Positions 41,330 through 49,992 are shown, counted from the first letter of the stretch. The stretch: 64,000 bases of DNA from Bradyrhizobium sp. 190 (GCF_023073415.1 NZ_JADPJL010000065.1:124001-188000), one strand, 5' to 3'. Numbers and translations: made by a program. The notes: generated by a model not told the origin, from the sequence alone.

Positions 41330-42040
41330 CTAGAGGGTGGTGACTAGCTCGGCGAGCTTGGCCGCGACGTCGGCCATCGGCATTTCTGCAGTCTCCAAGC
41401 CGTTTCGCGACGCGAGCATGGGGCTGACTTCGCGGAGAGCTTCGTACGTTGTGTTATGCACGATAGGAACGAGTTGGTCTCGCGCTAGGAGGACCGAAAG
41501 CTCCTTGTCTGCGACGCCCGCTGCTGGGAGGCGCTTCAGCAGCGCAGGGGTCACGAGCACGATCCCGATCCGCGACTTCGCCAAGCCCTTGTCGATAGCT
41601 CGGAGAAACGGCTCGCCAAGGCCAATATCATTTTCGCTGAACCAGACCGAGACATTGCGTGCCACGAGCAGATCGCACAGCTCCTTGGCGACCCCCTGCC
41701 GGTCGTCCCACGCGTGGCACAGAAAGATGTGCCGTAGGTCGGGCAGGGACGCTCGTTTCTCGACGGTGTCCCGTATTGGGGTGAGCGCCCGTACTTCCTC
41801 GGGCGTGTAAAACTGAGACGAACCGGCTCCCGACCAGCGTGGTTTTGTGCTGCGGCTGGACCGGCCACCGCTGCTTCGGCCGCCCCCGCTGCTACCCGAC
41901 GAGGAGTAGGACGGGGGCGAGTACGATGGGGGCGAATACGCCCGGTAGCCGCCGTAACCGCCACGGCCGCCACATGCGGGGCATTCCGCTCTAGCGCTCG
42001 CAGTGCGATGGCCTCGTGCCGGTGCTGTGCATCTAGCCAT
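41330..42040 (-). CDS. Zinc-ribbon TIR-domain protein
   Basis: The 236-residue protein has an N-terminal Cys/His motif (MARCTAPARGHRTASARAEC then PACGG), a Ser/Gly/Tyr-rich linker (residues 30-70), and a TIR domain (residues 102-236): IFLCHAWDDRQGVAKELCDL, VSVWFSENDIGLGEPFLRAI, RIGIVLVTPALLKRL, and DKELSVL with Glu180 at the catalytic position of NAD-cleaving TIRs. ATG 42040 has AAGGAAA upstream. As mobile-element cargo next to the integrase it is a candidate antiphage effector; no sensor gene is adjacent, so the zinc-ribbon part may sense. Confidence 0.82.
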   Translation of the reverse strand: MARCTAPARGHRTASARAECPACGGRGGYGGYRAYSPPSYSPPSYSSSGSSGGGRSSGGRSSRSTKPRWSGAGSSQFYTPEEVRALTPIRDTVEKRASLPDLRHIFLCHAWDDRQGVAKELCDLLVARNVSVWFSENDIGLGEPFLRAIDKGLAKSRIGIVLVTPALLKRLPAAGVADKELSVLLARDQLVPIVHNTTYEALREVSPMLASRNGLETAEMPMADVAAKLAELVTTL

Positions 42041-42169
42041 GGGGCAGATTTCCTTGAGGATCTAGGCTCGCGAATCAGCAAGCAGGTTGCATTGAGGTAT
42101 ACCTTGCAACTGGTCGGTTCCGTAGCGGTGGCGGTGCGTTATCCTCCCTTTCCACCCGCCGGGCTGTTT

Positions 42170-43429
42170 CTATTTTCCATTCATCGCGTCGGCAATCTTC
42201 CCGGCGATAATATCCGCCGCCCGCTTTGCCGGATCGACAGCCACGTGGGCATACCTCTGCGTCGTGCTTGGCTGTGAATGTCCGAGCAGGTTTCCGATGA
42301 TTGGCAGCCCAAGACCGGAACCTGCTCCGACGCTGGCGAACGAGTGCCGCAGGTCATGGATTCGGACATCTTGAATGCCGGCTCGCTTGCGTACGGCCCG
42401 CCACGGGCGGTTCAGATCGGCGCGCGGCTTTTCATCCTTCGTGCCCGCTGTCTCACTGGCGACCACGTGGGTGCCAACACGGGGTAGGGCGTCGAGTATC
42501 GCAATAGCCGGCGCAGAGAGCACGACTGTTTTCTGGCCGGTCTTCGAATCAGGCAGGAAGAGCAGGCCGCGCCCAGCGTCGTACTCAGACCATCGAAGGT
42601 CTAAGATTTCTCGCAATCGACAGCCGGTAAACAAAAGCAAGCGCAACGCTGCGGCGGCGTGCTGATCGATCTTGGTCAGGCGGTTCTCGGGCTTGGGGGC
42701 GTGCTTAGTTTTCTTCGACGGATCAGGCTCCCACGGAATGCCGACCGTTTCAGCCTCTCGAATTGCATCACCAAGCCGATGGAGTTCCTCGCCGGTCAGG
42801 TATCGCTGGCGCAACTTCTCGTCGAAATGCTCAATACCAACTGCCGGGTTCTCTGCGCCCTTCGGAAGCGACTTGGTCTTAAGCCCAAACCCATAGATGG
42901 TGCCGATCAGCGCAACCACGCGGTTGGCCGTCACCGAGTGCGTTTCACCTATTTTCCGGTGCAAGCGGTCGACGTCGGAATGCGTAACAGCGTTCGCTTT
43001 CTTTTTGCCGAGCGCCGGCCTGATGTGATTCTTGATGTACCCTCTGTTCAGGCGAATGGTACCGGCCTTCCGTTTCGGCGCGAGGTGCTTAGCAACAAAG
43101 CTGTCAAGCAGGTCGTCGACGGTCTCGGCCTTCCTGGCAGCACCGCGCTCTGCCGCAGGGTCCTCGCCAAGTTTCACTTTGGCAAGTAGTGTTTCAGCGG
43201 CTTCCCGGGCCTTCTCAGGCGAGAGCGTGGCCGGGGTACCAATCACCATGCGACGCTTGCTTACGCCCCTGCCGCCTTCTCCCGGGCGGTATTCGACTAT
43301 CCATGATAGAGCACCCGAAGGCATCGCTTTGACGCCAAAGCCGGTCAGGTCGGAGTCGTAAAATATCGTCGGCTTTGTTACAGCGGGCAGGCCGGTAACG
43401 GCACGACGGCCGAGTTTCAGGATTGGCAT
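42170..43429 (-). CDS. int: Tyrosine-recombinase integrase (P4-type, with DUF4102-like arm domain)
   Basis: From ATG 43429 (GGAGAAAG upstream) the protein has 419 residues. The N-terminal arm-binding domain is of the phage-integrase type (KPTIFYDSDLTGFGVKAMPS), then a SAM-like core-binding domain and the catalytic domain with Arg in GCRLREILDLRW, HDLRHSFASVG (HxxR), LLGHSQPSTTQRYAH (His and nucleophilic Tyr). It lies beside attR, which is identical to the tRNA-Pro 3' end, so this enzyme surely drove the insertion. Confidence 0.95.
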   Translation of the reverse strand: MPILKLGRRAVTGLPAVTKPTIFYDSDLTGFGVKAMPSGALSWIVEYRPGEGGRGVSKRRMVIGTPATLSPEKAREAAETLLAKVKLGEDPAAERGAARKAETVDDLLDSFVAKHLAPKRKAGTIRLNRGYIKNHIRPALGKKKANAVTHSDVDRLHRKIGETHSVTANRVVALIGTIYGFGLKTKSLPKGAENPAVGIEHFDEKLRQRYLTGEELHRLGDAIREAETVGIPWEPDPSKKTKHAPKPENRLTKIDQHAAAALRLLLFTGCRLREILDLRWSEYDAGRGLLFLPDSKTGQKTVVLSAPAIAILDALPRVGTHVVASETAGTKDEKPRADLNRPWRAVRKRAGIQDVRIHDLRHSFASVGAGSGLGLPIIGNLLGHSQPSTTQRYAHVAVDPAKRAADIIAGKIADAMNGK

Positions 43430-43442
43430 CGCTTTCTCCGAA

Positions 43443-43461
43443 TAGCCACCGAGTAGCCACC
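43443..43461 (+). repeat. Candidate integrase arm site, right copy
   Basis: TAGCCACCGAGTAGCCACC, two units 11 bases apart, 14 bases upstream of the integrase start; matches 26052-26070 at 17 of 19 positions. Binding here could also regulate int. Confidence 0.55.
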
Positions 43462-43596
43462 GGATCATGTATTGAGCGAAAACGACAGGAAAGCAACGGA
43501 ATTGGGATGTTCGAAATATGACAATTTTCGCAATCAGTTAGCTGGCAAACGGCAATGGACGGCACCCAAAGGAATCGGCCGGAAAATAACCTGTTA

Positions 43597-43660
43597 AGTT
43601 TTGGGTACTGCAGGTCGTTGGTTCGAATCCAGCTGCCCCGACCAATAAAATCAATGACTT
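43597..43660 (+). repeat. attR: 64-bp repeat, displaced 3' part of tRNA-Pro
   Basis: Identical to 25955-26018. It contains only the anticodon-to-3' part of the tRNA, so it is not a functional tRNA gene. Confidence 0.95.
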
Positions 43661-43725
43661 GCCGCGTCTTTTTCGGATTGAATCTTCCCAGCGATCCCAA
43701 TTCGGGAAGGGGCAGGGGAAAACTT

Positions 43726-44313
43726 GTGAGTGGTACGAAGATAGTCATTTTGGCGCGGCACGCTCTGCTGCTGGGGCTGGCGTTTTGTTTCGCCACCACG
43801 GTCCTGAGCCAGACGGCCGCGGCCAATCCCGCGCAGATGATCTCTGACTTTCGGCTGAAGCACGGGGAGAAGCGCGTCACGCTGGATGCAACTCTGACGC
43901 GGATTGCCCACGATCAAGCCCAGGCGATGGCCGCAAAGGACCAACTGGATCACGATGTCCTCGGCCGCTTCAATTCGCGTGTCAGCCCGGCAGGCGCCGG
44001 CCGAGCCGCAGAGAACATTGCGTACGGCTATGACGGTTTTCCCAAGACCCTCGACCAGTGGATCAATTCGTCAGGGCACCGAAAAAACCTCCTGCTGCCC
44101 GGTGCCACACGCGTGGGTGTTGCCAGCGTGAAAAGCGCAAAGACCGGTCGTATGTATTGGGCCATGGTGATCGCAGGCGACTATGAGGGTCCCAAGAAGC
44201 CGAAGAGCTCGCCAAAGATTTCGCCGAAGGAATCAAAGCAGGCAAACGCTGCTAAGCCCAAACCGCGCGCGGCTGAGGCCTGCCGAGTGAAGATTCTCAG
44301 CATCTGCTTCTAG
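43726..44313 (+). CDS. CAP/SCP-domain exported protein
   Basis: From GTG 43726 (GGGGAAAA upstream) the 195-residue product has a signal peptide (HALLLGLAFCFATTVLSQTA, cut after AAA) and a CAP domain: LDATLTRIAHDQAQAMAAKD, DHDVLGRF, RAAENIAYGYDGFPKTLDQW, and SSGHRKNLLLPGATRVGVAS, containing the HxxEN-type and GHRxNxL motifs. The C-terminal tail is Lys/Pro-rich with two Cys (CRVKILSICF). First host gene after attR; the ORF upstream of this start runs through attR and is not coding. Confidence 0.85.
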   Translation: MSGTKIVILARHALLLGLAFCFATTVLSQTAAANPAQMISDFRLKHGEKRVTLDATLTRIAHDQAQAMAAKDQLDHDVLGRFNSRVSPAGAGRAAENIAYGYDGFPKTLDQWINSSGHRKNLLLPGATRVGVASVKSAKTGRMYWAMVIAGDYEGPKKPKSSPKISPKESKQANAAKPKPRAAEACRVKILSICF

Positions 44314-44386
44314 AAAGGTTGCAACTTTAGCGCTTGCAATATCGTTCTCGTTATGTTCTTTTTGGTCATTCCCTCGGAGGTGACCA

Positions 44387-44611
44387 ATGGATGTCGAGAA
44401 GCAACAAGAAATAATCCGGCTCTGGAATCGCATGCGCCGGGTCGAAGGTCCGGTCGCGGAGGAAATCCGGATCCAGATTCTTGAATGCTTTGCACAGCGC
44501 GAGCCATCGAGTGCGCGGATGAGCGATCGTCGGGAGGTGTTGAGCCGCGTGCGAGTTCCGACCGGTCAGGTGCATCGCATCGGCGAGCGCGGCAACAACG
44601 CAACGCTTTGA
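44387..44611 (+). CDS. Small hypothetical protein (74 residues)
   Basis: ATG 44387 follows GGAGGTGACC, an excellent ribosome site. The product is charged and helical (MDVEKQQEIIRLWNRMRRVE, EIRIQILECFAQREPSSARM). Function unknown. Confidence 0.65.
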   Translation: MDVEKQQEIIRLWNRMRRVEGPVAEEIRIQILECFAQREPSSARMSDRREVLSRVRVPTGQVHRIGERGNNATL

Positions 44612-44954
44612 CGGCTTAGCACGTCGGCGACGTTGATTCGGTGGCCGTCAAGATTGACGGAATCGACGCGGGGTGCATGCTGCACGCATGTTGTCGCGTG
44701 TGCGCAATCATTTTCAAGGTGCGAAGTTCGCCCGCATGAGCAGCGGGACGTATTGCATCATCCGCGATCTCGGGCTGGTCAAGGGCGGCAAGGGGATGCG
44801 GCATCATGAGGTGCTCGTCACCTTCAGTCCCAGGGCGTTCTTGCGGTGGATCGGGAAGGCCGGCAGAGACGCTTTCGGAACGAAGAGGCGCTCCCAGTGG
44901 ATTCAACGCCTTCCGGAACCCGTCTCGGAGAATGCGTCGCAAGCCGTAGCCATT
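44612..44954. other. Intergenic region before the ABC transporter end
   Basis: A plus-strand frame (44736-44984, MSSGTYCIIRDLGLVKGGKG) overlaps the 3' end of the permease and has no ribosome site; not called. No terminator was recognised. Confidence 0.3.
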
Positions 44955-45722
44955 TCACTGCTGCGCCGCCTGCCACGCCAATAGCCTGTGCTCGGCTAAC
45001 GACATCGCCACCGACGTCACATAGCCGGTGACGCCAAGTAGGATGACACCAGCGAACAGGTCGGCCGAGCGGAACGAGCGCGCCGACAGCAGCACCCAGT
45101 GGCCGAGCCCGTCGAGGCCGGCCAGGATCTCGCAGACCACCGACAGGATCAGCGCCACCGTCAGGCTGAGGCGCATGCCGGCGAGAATGTCGGGGCTGGC
45201 GGAGGGCAGCGCGATTTTGAAAATCACCGCGAGCCGCGACATCTGCAGCGACCGCGCCACCTCGTAGAGCCGGGGCTCGACCGCCGCAAAACCATGGATG
45301 GTCGCCAGCATGATCGGCCAGATCGCGCCAAAGGCGATCACGAACAGCGCCATCGCCTGCGTCAATCCGAGCATGGCGATCGCAACCGGAATGATCGCCG
45401 AGACCGGCAGCGGCCGCAAAAACTCCAGCGAGGGCGCGACATAGGTCCGCATCGTGCGCGACGACCCGATGATCGCGCCGATCGCGATACCGGCAATGGA
45501 GGCGGCGAGCCAGCCATAGGCCATGTGTTCGAGCGTGCCCGCGAGCTTGCTCCAGAGATCGCCGGAGGAAAATCCGCGCACCAGCGCCGCCCAGGCCCTA
45601 TCAGGTCCCGGCAGGAACACCGGCGAGACCAGTTTCAAATTGGCGATCAATTGCCAGAGCGCGATGAAGCCGGCGGCAACCGCGAAGCTCGCCAAACGCC
45701 AGACAAGGGCCGTGCGATTCAT
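44955..45722 (-). CDS. ABC transporter permease 2 (SsuC/TauC-like)
   Basis: The 255-residue protein has six membrane segments and the EAA loop of binding-protein-dependent permeases (EVARSLQMSRLAVIFKIALP). It is the last gene of a five-gene transcript and overlaps the previous permease by four bases. Having two different permeases implies a heterodimeric channel. Confidence 0.92.
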   Translation of the reverse strand: MNRTALVWRLASFAVAAGFIALWQLIANLKLVSPVFLPGPDRAWAALVRGFSSGDLWSKLAGTLEHMAYGWLAASIAGIAIGAIIGSSRTMRTYVAPSLEFLRPLPVSAIIPVAIAMLGLTQAMALFVIAFGAIWPIMLATIHGFAAVEPRLYEVARSLQMSRLAVIFKIALPSASPDILAGMRLSLTVALILSVVCEILAGLDGLGHWVLLSARSFRSADLFAGVILLGVTGYVTSVAMSLAEHRLLAWQAAQQ

Positions 45723-46483
45723 GGGCTGTCTCCGCTCAACGCGGCACGGCCGAACAGGCGCCGTTGGGCCACGGTCAGAAGGATGTTCAGCGCGTAGCCG
45801 ATGATGCCGATCCAGACCAGATACGCCAGCATCAGATCGGGACGCAGCGCCTGCTGCGCCAGCATGATGCCCGCGCCGAGGCCGAGCGGATTAATCGCGA
45901 TTTCGACTGTCACGGCCACGATCAGCGCGATGCCGGCGGACAGGCGAAAGGCGACGAAGATCCGCGGCAGCGCCGCCGGGATGATGATCTTCCAGACCCG
46001 TTGCGCCGGCGGCAGCCGCAGCGCCCGCGCCACTTCCATCAGCCGCGGTTCGATGCTGCGCACGGCGGCACGGGAGAGGATCAGAACCGGCCAGACGCAG
46101 GCAAACGCCACGATCACGATTTCCATGCGATAGCCGAAGCCGAGTGCGATCAGTGCGATCGGCAACAGCGCGATCGAGGGGATCGGCCTGATGGCCTCGA
46201 CGGTCACTTCCATCAGGCGGTTGAAAGTATCGAAAATTCCAAAGGCGATGCCGAACGCCAGGCCAATGATGGTGCCGATGGCGAGGCCTGTGAAGGCCGA
46301 GAACAGCGTGTCGCGGGTCGCCGCGAGGATCGAGAGATCAGCGAAGGCGCCAAAGAGCGCCATGACGATCTCGCTCGGCGGCGCCAGGCTGTCGCTTTGC
46401 AGATGGGTCGCGCGCGCCCACACTTCGAGCGCCACCAGCACGCCGAGCGGCAGCACCAGCGCCTTGGCGGAATTCCCGGTCAA
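45719..46483 (-). CDS. ABC transporter permease 1 (SsuC/TauC-like), TTG start
   Basis: The 254-residue protein has the same fold with EAA loop EVARALRLPPAQRVWKIIIP. Its TTG start overlaps the ATPase stop (TTGA). Membrane partner of the other permease, energised by the ATPase upstream. Confidence 0.92.
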   Translation of the reverse strand: MTGNSAKALVLPLGVLVALEVWARATHLQSDSLAPPSEIVMALFGAFADLSILAATRDTLFSAFTGLAIGTIIGLAFGIAFGIFDTFNRLMEVTVEAIRPIPSIALLPIALIALGFGYRMEIVIVAFACVWPVLILSRAAVRSIEPRLMEVARALRLPPAQRVWKIIIPAALPRIFVAFRLSAGIALIVAVTVEIAINPLGLGAGIMLAQQALRPDLMLAYLVWIGIIGYALNILLTVAQRRLFGRAALSGDSP

Positions 46484-47283
46484 TGCTCGCTCGCTTTGAT
46501 GAAATCGAACAATTGCCGCCGCAGCCGCAGGAATTCGGGATGCTCGCGGGTCGACAACTGATCGCGCGGCCGAGGCAGGTTGACCGAAAGTTCAATGCCG
46601 ATCCGGCCCGGATGCGGCAACAGGCCGATGACACGGTCGCCGAGATAGATGGCTTCATCAAGGTCGTGGGTTACGAAGATCACGGTGGCGCCGCTGGCGG
46701 CCACCAGCGACAGGACCTCGTCCTGCAGTCCCTGCCGCGTCATCGCGTCCAGCGCGCCGAACGGTTCGTCCATCAGAAGCGTCTTCGGCTCCTGCGCCAG
46801 GCAGCGGGCGATCTGCAGGCGCTGCTGCATGCCGCCGGACATCTCGGACGGATATTTGCCGGCGTGCCCGGGCAGGCCGACGGTGCGCAGCAATTCCTCG
46901 ATGCGGGCAGGGCGCTCGGCCGACGGCATGCCGCCCGCTTCCAGCGCCAGCGAGACGTTGCCGGCCGCGGTGCGCCAGGGCAGCAGCGCCTTGCCGTAGT
47001 CCTGGAACACGATCGCGATCTCGCGGCGCGGCTCGCGCATCGGCTGGCCGTCGAAATTCACCTTGCCGCTGGTCGGCTGGTAGAGCCCTGCCGCCAGACG
47101 CAGCGCCGTAGTCTTGCCGCAACCGGAGGCGCCGACGATGCAGAGGAATTCGCCGGGCTGCACACCCAGGCTGAGGTCTTCGATGATGGTCTTGCCGCCG
47201 AGCTGCAGCGTGACTGCGTCAAAGCGGATTTGCGGCGCGGGCATGCCGGATATGGCTTCGAGGCGTTTTGCGGCGCTTGCCAT
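46480..47283 (-). CDS. ABC transporter ATP-binding protein (SsuB/TauB-like)
   Basis: The 267-residue ATPase has Walker A VGASGCGKTTALRL, Q-loop VFQDYGKALLPW, signature EMSGGMQQRLQIARCL, Walker B TLLMDEPFGALDAM and the switch His in FVTHDLDEAI. It powers the two permeases encoded downstream. Confidence 0.95.
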   Translation of the reverse strand: MASAAKRLEAISGMPAPQIRFDAVTLQLGGKTIIEDLSLGVQPGEFLCIVGASGCGKTTALRLAAGLYQPTSGKVNFDGQPMREPRREIAIVFQDYGKALLPWRTAAGNVSLALEAGGMPSAERPARIEELLRTVGLPGHAGKYPSEMSGGMQQRLQIARCLAQEPKTLLMDEPFGALDAMTRQGLQDEVLSLVAASGATVIFVTHDLDEAIYLGDRVIGLLPHPGRIGIELSVNLPRPRDQLSTREHPEFLRLRRQLFDFIKASEH

Positions 47284-47287
47284 GATG

Positions 47288-47986
47288 TCAGCTTTCGTTG
47301 CCTCGGGGATAGACGAAATCCATGGTCGAGCGCAGATGCGCCGCCAGCATCGCTTGCGAGCCCTGAATGTCGCGCGCGATCACGCGGTCGGCGAGCAGCT
47401 GGTGGGCGCGGACGAATTTCTTGCCGCTGTCGAAGGAGCGCATCATTAAGCGGCGGTAGCGGTAGGCCTGGTCGTAGAGATCGGAATGGGCCGATAGCAT
47501 GCGTTTCGAGCCGCAGGCGGCCAACAAGGCGGTATGAAAGCCCTTGTGCAGCCGGTCGAAATCCTCCGCACCTTCGCGGAATTCATCGCCGGTGCGCTCG
47601 ATATGGCGGCGCATCTGGTGCAACGCGCTGACGATGCCGGCCTCCCAGGCATCATCGCCGTGGGTGATCGCCAGCCTGACGGCCTCGATCTCGATCGCGG
47701 TGCGCATGGTGGTGATGTCGAGCAGATCCTCGCGGCTGATGTCGGCGACGCGAAAGCCGCGCTGCCCGGTGCCCACGATCAGCCCCCGCGACATCAGCCG
47801 CGACAGGCCCTCACGCAGCGGCGTGGCGCCGATCTCATAGCGCTGCACCAGGTCGACGATGCCGAGTCGCGATCCCGGCGCCAGATGACCGGCCAGGATG
47901 TCCTGCTCGACCAGCAGGGCCGCGCGCTCGCTCAGCGTGGCGGCCTCTGCCGACGGTCGGCTCGGTTGGCGCTCGGACGCCGGCAT
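47288..47986 (-). CDS. GntR-family transcriptional regulator (FadR/FCD type)
   Basis: From ATG 47986 the 232-residue protein has a winged helix (LSERAALLVEQDILAGHLAP, then EIGATPLREGLSRLMSRGLI) and an FCD effector domain with metal-type His residues (FDRLHKGFHTALLAACGSKR; ARDIQGSQAMLAAHLRSTMD). It sits inside the transporter operon, between binding protein and ATPase, and probably controls both this operon and the divergent catabolic genes. Confidence 0.92.
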   Translation of the reverse strand: MPASERQPSRPSAEAATLSERAALLVEQDILAGHLAPGSRLGIVDLVQRYEIGATPLREGLSRLMSRGLIVGTGQRGFRVADISREDLLDITTMRTAIEIEAVRLAITHGDDAWEAGIVSALHQMRRHIERTGDEFREGAEDFDRLHKGFHTALLAACGSKRMLSAHSDLYDQAYRYRRLMMRSFDSGKKFVRAHQLLADRVIARDIQGSQAMLAAHLRSTMDFVYPRGNES

Positions 47987-47997
47987 CGCGAAATCCT

Positions 47998-48921
47998 CTA
48001 CTTCAGGACCAGCTTCGACGTGTCGAGCCTGGATTGCAGCATCTTTTGCGTCGACATCACCTCGATCCACCAGGCGAGTTGCTCGGGCTTCAGCGCCGGT
48101 TCGGAGCGGTTCGGCGGCGTCGCCTTGACCAGCTCGATCGGCTGCTTGGTGAATTTCGAAATCGAGGTCGACGCCTTTTCGCGGTCGTTGTTGACGATGG
48201 CGGCGGATTCGGCGAGCGCATCGCGGAATTTCTTGATCGCCGCGGCGTTCTTTTCCGCCCATTCGCGCGACGCCGCATAGAAGATGATGGGATCGGTGCG
48301 TGCCAGTTCGACGGCATAGCGCGCGCCGACCGAGCCCAGTCCGGCATTGGTCATGCGAGTCACGAACGGCTCGGCGGTCAGCACGGCATCGACGCCGCCC
48401 GACTTGATGATGTCGGACATGGTCGGGAAGGTGACCTCGACGAAATTGACGCCCTTGGGGTCGACGCCCTTCTCCACCAGCCATTTCACGAACAGCACGT
48501 GCAGGAAGGCGTTCAGCCCGGGCGCGCCGACTTTCTTGCCGACAAAGTCCTTCGGCTCCTTGATGGTGATGCCGTTGCGGACAAAGGCGGTGATGTTGCC
48601 ATTTGTCACCGGGCTCATGACGGTTGCGCCGGCAATCGCGACGAGATCGAGGCCGCCGTCGGCCGCCTGCAGGAACACGGTTGATGTCGGACCGCCGATC
48701 TGGATCGAGTTCGACAGGATCGCGGCCGGGATATTCGAATTGATGCCGATCGGCGTCATCTCGACCTCGAGCCCGTGCTTTTTGAAAATGCCTTCGTCGA
48801 TGGCCACCATCGCTGAGGCGCAGTCCGAGGTCGCCGTGCAGCCAACCTGGATCTTGGCTTGCGCAAAGGCGGTGCCGGTCAGCGCCACGCTGACCGCAAG
48901 GGCGGCAAGGACCTCTTTCAC
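47998..48921 (-). CDS. ABC transporter substrate-binding protein (NMT1/SsuA-like)
   Basis: From GTG 48921 (GGGGAG upstream) the 307-residue protein has a signal peptide (VLAALAVSVALTGTAFAQAK) and an NMT1-like fold: AMVAIDEGIFKKHGLEVEMT, QIGGPTSTVFLQAADGG, VGAPGLNAFLHVLFVKWLVE. The ligand class in this family includes aromatic and sulfonated compounds. First gene of the operon; divergent from the hydrolase genes with 87 bases between. Confidence 0.9.
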   Translation of the reverse strand: MKEVLAALAVSVALTGTAFAQAKIQVGCTATSDCASAMVAIDEGIFKKHGLEVEMTPIGINSNIPAAILSNSIQIGGPTSTVFLQAADGGLDLVAIAGATVMSPVTNGNITAFVRNGITIKEPKDFVGKKVGAPGLNAFLHVLFVKWLVEKGVDPKGVNFVEVTFPTMSDIIKSGGVDAVLTAEPFVTRMTNAGLGSVGARYAVELARTDPIIFYAASREWAEKNAAAIKKFRDALAESAAIVNNDREKASTSISKFTKQPIELVKATPPNRSEPALKPEQLAWWIEVMSTQKMLQSRLDTSKLVLK

Positions 48922-49008
48922 GACGATCTCCCCATGACACATTTTTCTGTCTTGTTTATCGATATTTTTTTTGATCATATATTTCATCGGAAAACAAGAG
49001 GGCATCCA

Positions 49009-49992
49009 GTGAAACTCGCGACATTCAAATCCGGCGGACAGGAAAAGATCGGAATCGTGCATACCGGCGATACGCTTATGTTCGATCTCGCAGCGGCCGC
49101 TAGCCGGAGCGGAAGCGCCAATCCGGCCTTCGCATCGATGCTGGCATTGATTGATGCCGAAGGCGGCGCGCTCGAACAGGCAGCGAAGGTGTTCGACAAG
49201 CACGGCAAGGACGAGAGCTTGTCGGTACCGGTGCAGACAGCCGAGATTCTCGCGCCGGTCCCGGAGCCGCGGCAGATGCGGGACGGCATGTCGTTCCCGC
49301 TGCACATCCTGCAAGCCCCGCGCGGACAGCTCAAGCTCGCCGCGCGCGCCAAGGGCGACATGGCGGAGCTGGCGCGGATCGAGGCCGAACCGCTCGGCGA
49401 ATTGCCGGAGGTCTATCGCAAGCAGCCGATCTACTACATCACCAACCGTTTCAGCGTGCGCGGCACCAACACCACGGTGAAATGGCCGCGTTACAGCCAG
49501 GTGATGGACTACGAACTCGAATTCGGCATCATCACCAAAGGCAAGGGTGCCAACATCTCCGCCGCCAAGGCCGCGGATCACATCTTCGGCTACACGATCT
49601 TCAACGACTTTTCCGCGCGCGATGCCCAGCGCATTGAAATGGAAGGGCGGCTCGGGCCGGCGAAAGGTAAGAGTTTTGACGGCGGCAACGTGATGGGGCC
49701 GTGGATCGTCACGCCGGACGAGATCGGCGATCCCTACAAGTTGAAGATGGAAGCGCGCGTCAACGGAGAGAGGCGCTCGCACGGGGTAAGCGAGGGCATG
49801 CTATTCTCGTTCGAGGAGATCATCGCCCATGTCAGTCAGGACGAGACCCTGATGCCCGGCGAATTCATCGGATCCGGCACCGTCGGCAATGGCTGCGGCC
49901 TCGAACTCGGCTGGTATCTCGAGCACGGCGATACCATCGAACTCGAAGTCGAAAAGATCGGCACGTTGAAGAACCGGGTCGAGCGGCAATAG
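49009..49992 (+). CDS. Fumarylacetoacetate hydrolase-family protein
   Basis: From GTG 49009 (AGAGGG upstream) the 327-residue protein has the FAH fold: MDYELEFGIITKGKGANISA with the metal Glu pair, GYTIFNDFSARDAQRIEMEG, FDGGNVMGPWIVTPDEIGDP, MLFSFEEIIAHVSQDETLMP and GEFIGSGTVGNGCGLELG. FAH-family enzymes cleave C-C bonds or hydrolyse ring-cleavage products of aromatics. First gene of a plus-strand operon divergent from the importer. Confidence 0.92.
   Translation: MKLATFKSGGQEKIGIVHTGDTLMFDLAAAASRSGSANPAFASMLALIDAEGGALEQAAKVFDKHGKDESLSVPVQTAEILAPVPEPRQMRDGMSFPLHILQAPRGQLKLAARAKGDMAELARIEAEPLGELPEVYRKQPIYYITNRFSVRGTNTTVKWPRYSQVMDYELEFGIITKGKGANISAAKAADHIFGYTIFNDFSARDAQRIEMEGRLGPAKGKSFDGGNVMGPWIVTPDEIGDPYKLKMEARVNGERRSHGVSEGMLFSFEEIIAHVSQDETLMPGEFIGSGTVGNGCGLELGWYLEHGDTIELEVEKIGTLKNRVERQ

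Larger units (their letters stand above)
25955..43660. mobile_element. 17.7-kb integrated element at tRNA-Pro (phage-satellite-like)
   Basis: The element is bounded by identical 64-bp direct repeats and carries, left to right, an AlpA-like regulator, a replication-type gene with iterons, a set of coupled small genes with a prohead protease and small terminase, many short genes, an unknown three-gene operon, a TIR gene, and a tyrosine integrase facing inward at the right end. No large terminase, portal, capsid or tail gene was recognised. Several genes start with TTG and the 36-38.6 kb part looks less GC-rich than the host. Integrase, AlpA, Rep and TerS without a full virion set is the profile of phage satellites; a decayed prophage is the alternative. 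Confidence 0.85.

Noticed and set aside
43597..43645. A second tRNA-Pro
   Set aside because: Only the anticodon-to-3' portion is present; it is the attR copy and lacks the 5' acceptor and D arm.
44736..44984. Plus-strand 82-codon gene before the ABC permease
   Set aside because: No ribosome site, overlap with the permease 3' end, and no clear protein character.
47288..48940. A 550-codon frame ending in the GntR regulator
   Set aside because: The regulator starts at ATG 47986; the upstream part is an out-of-frame reading of the binding-protein gene.
47998..49782. A 594-codon minus-strand frame through the FAH gene into the binding protein
   Set aside because: Only the part after 48921 has a signal peptide and family motifs; the rest is antisense to the FAH gene.
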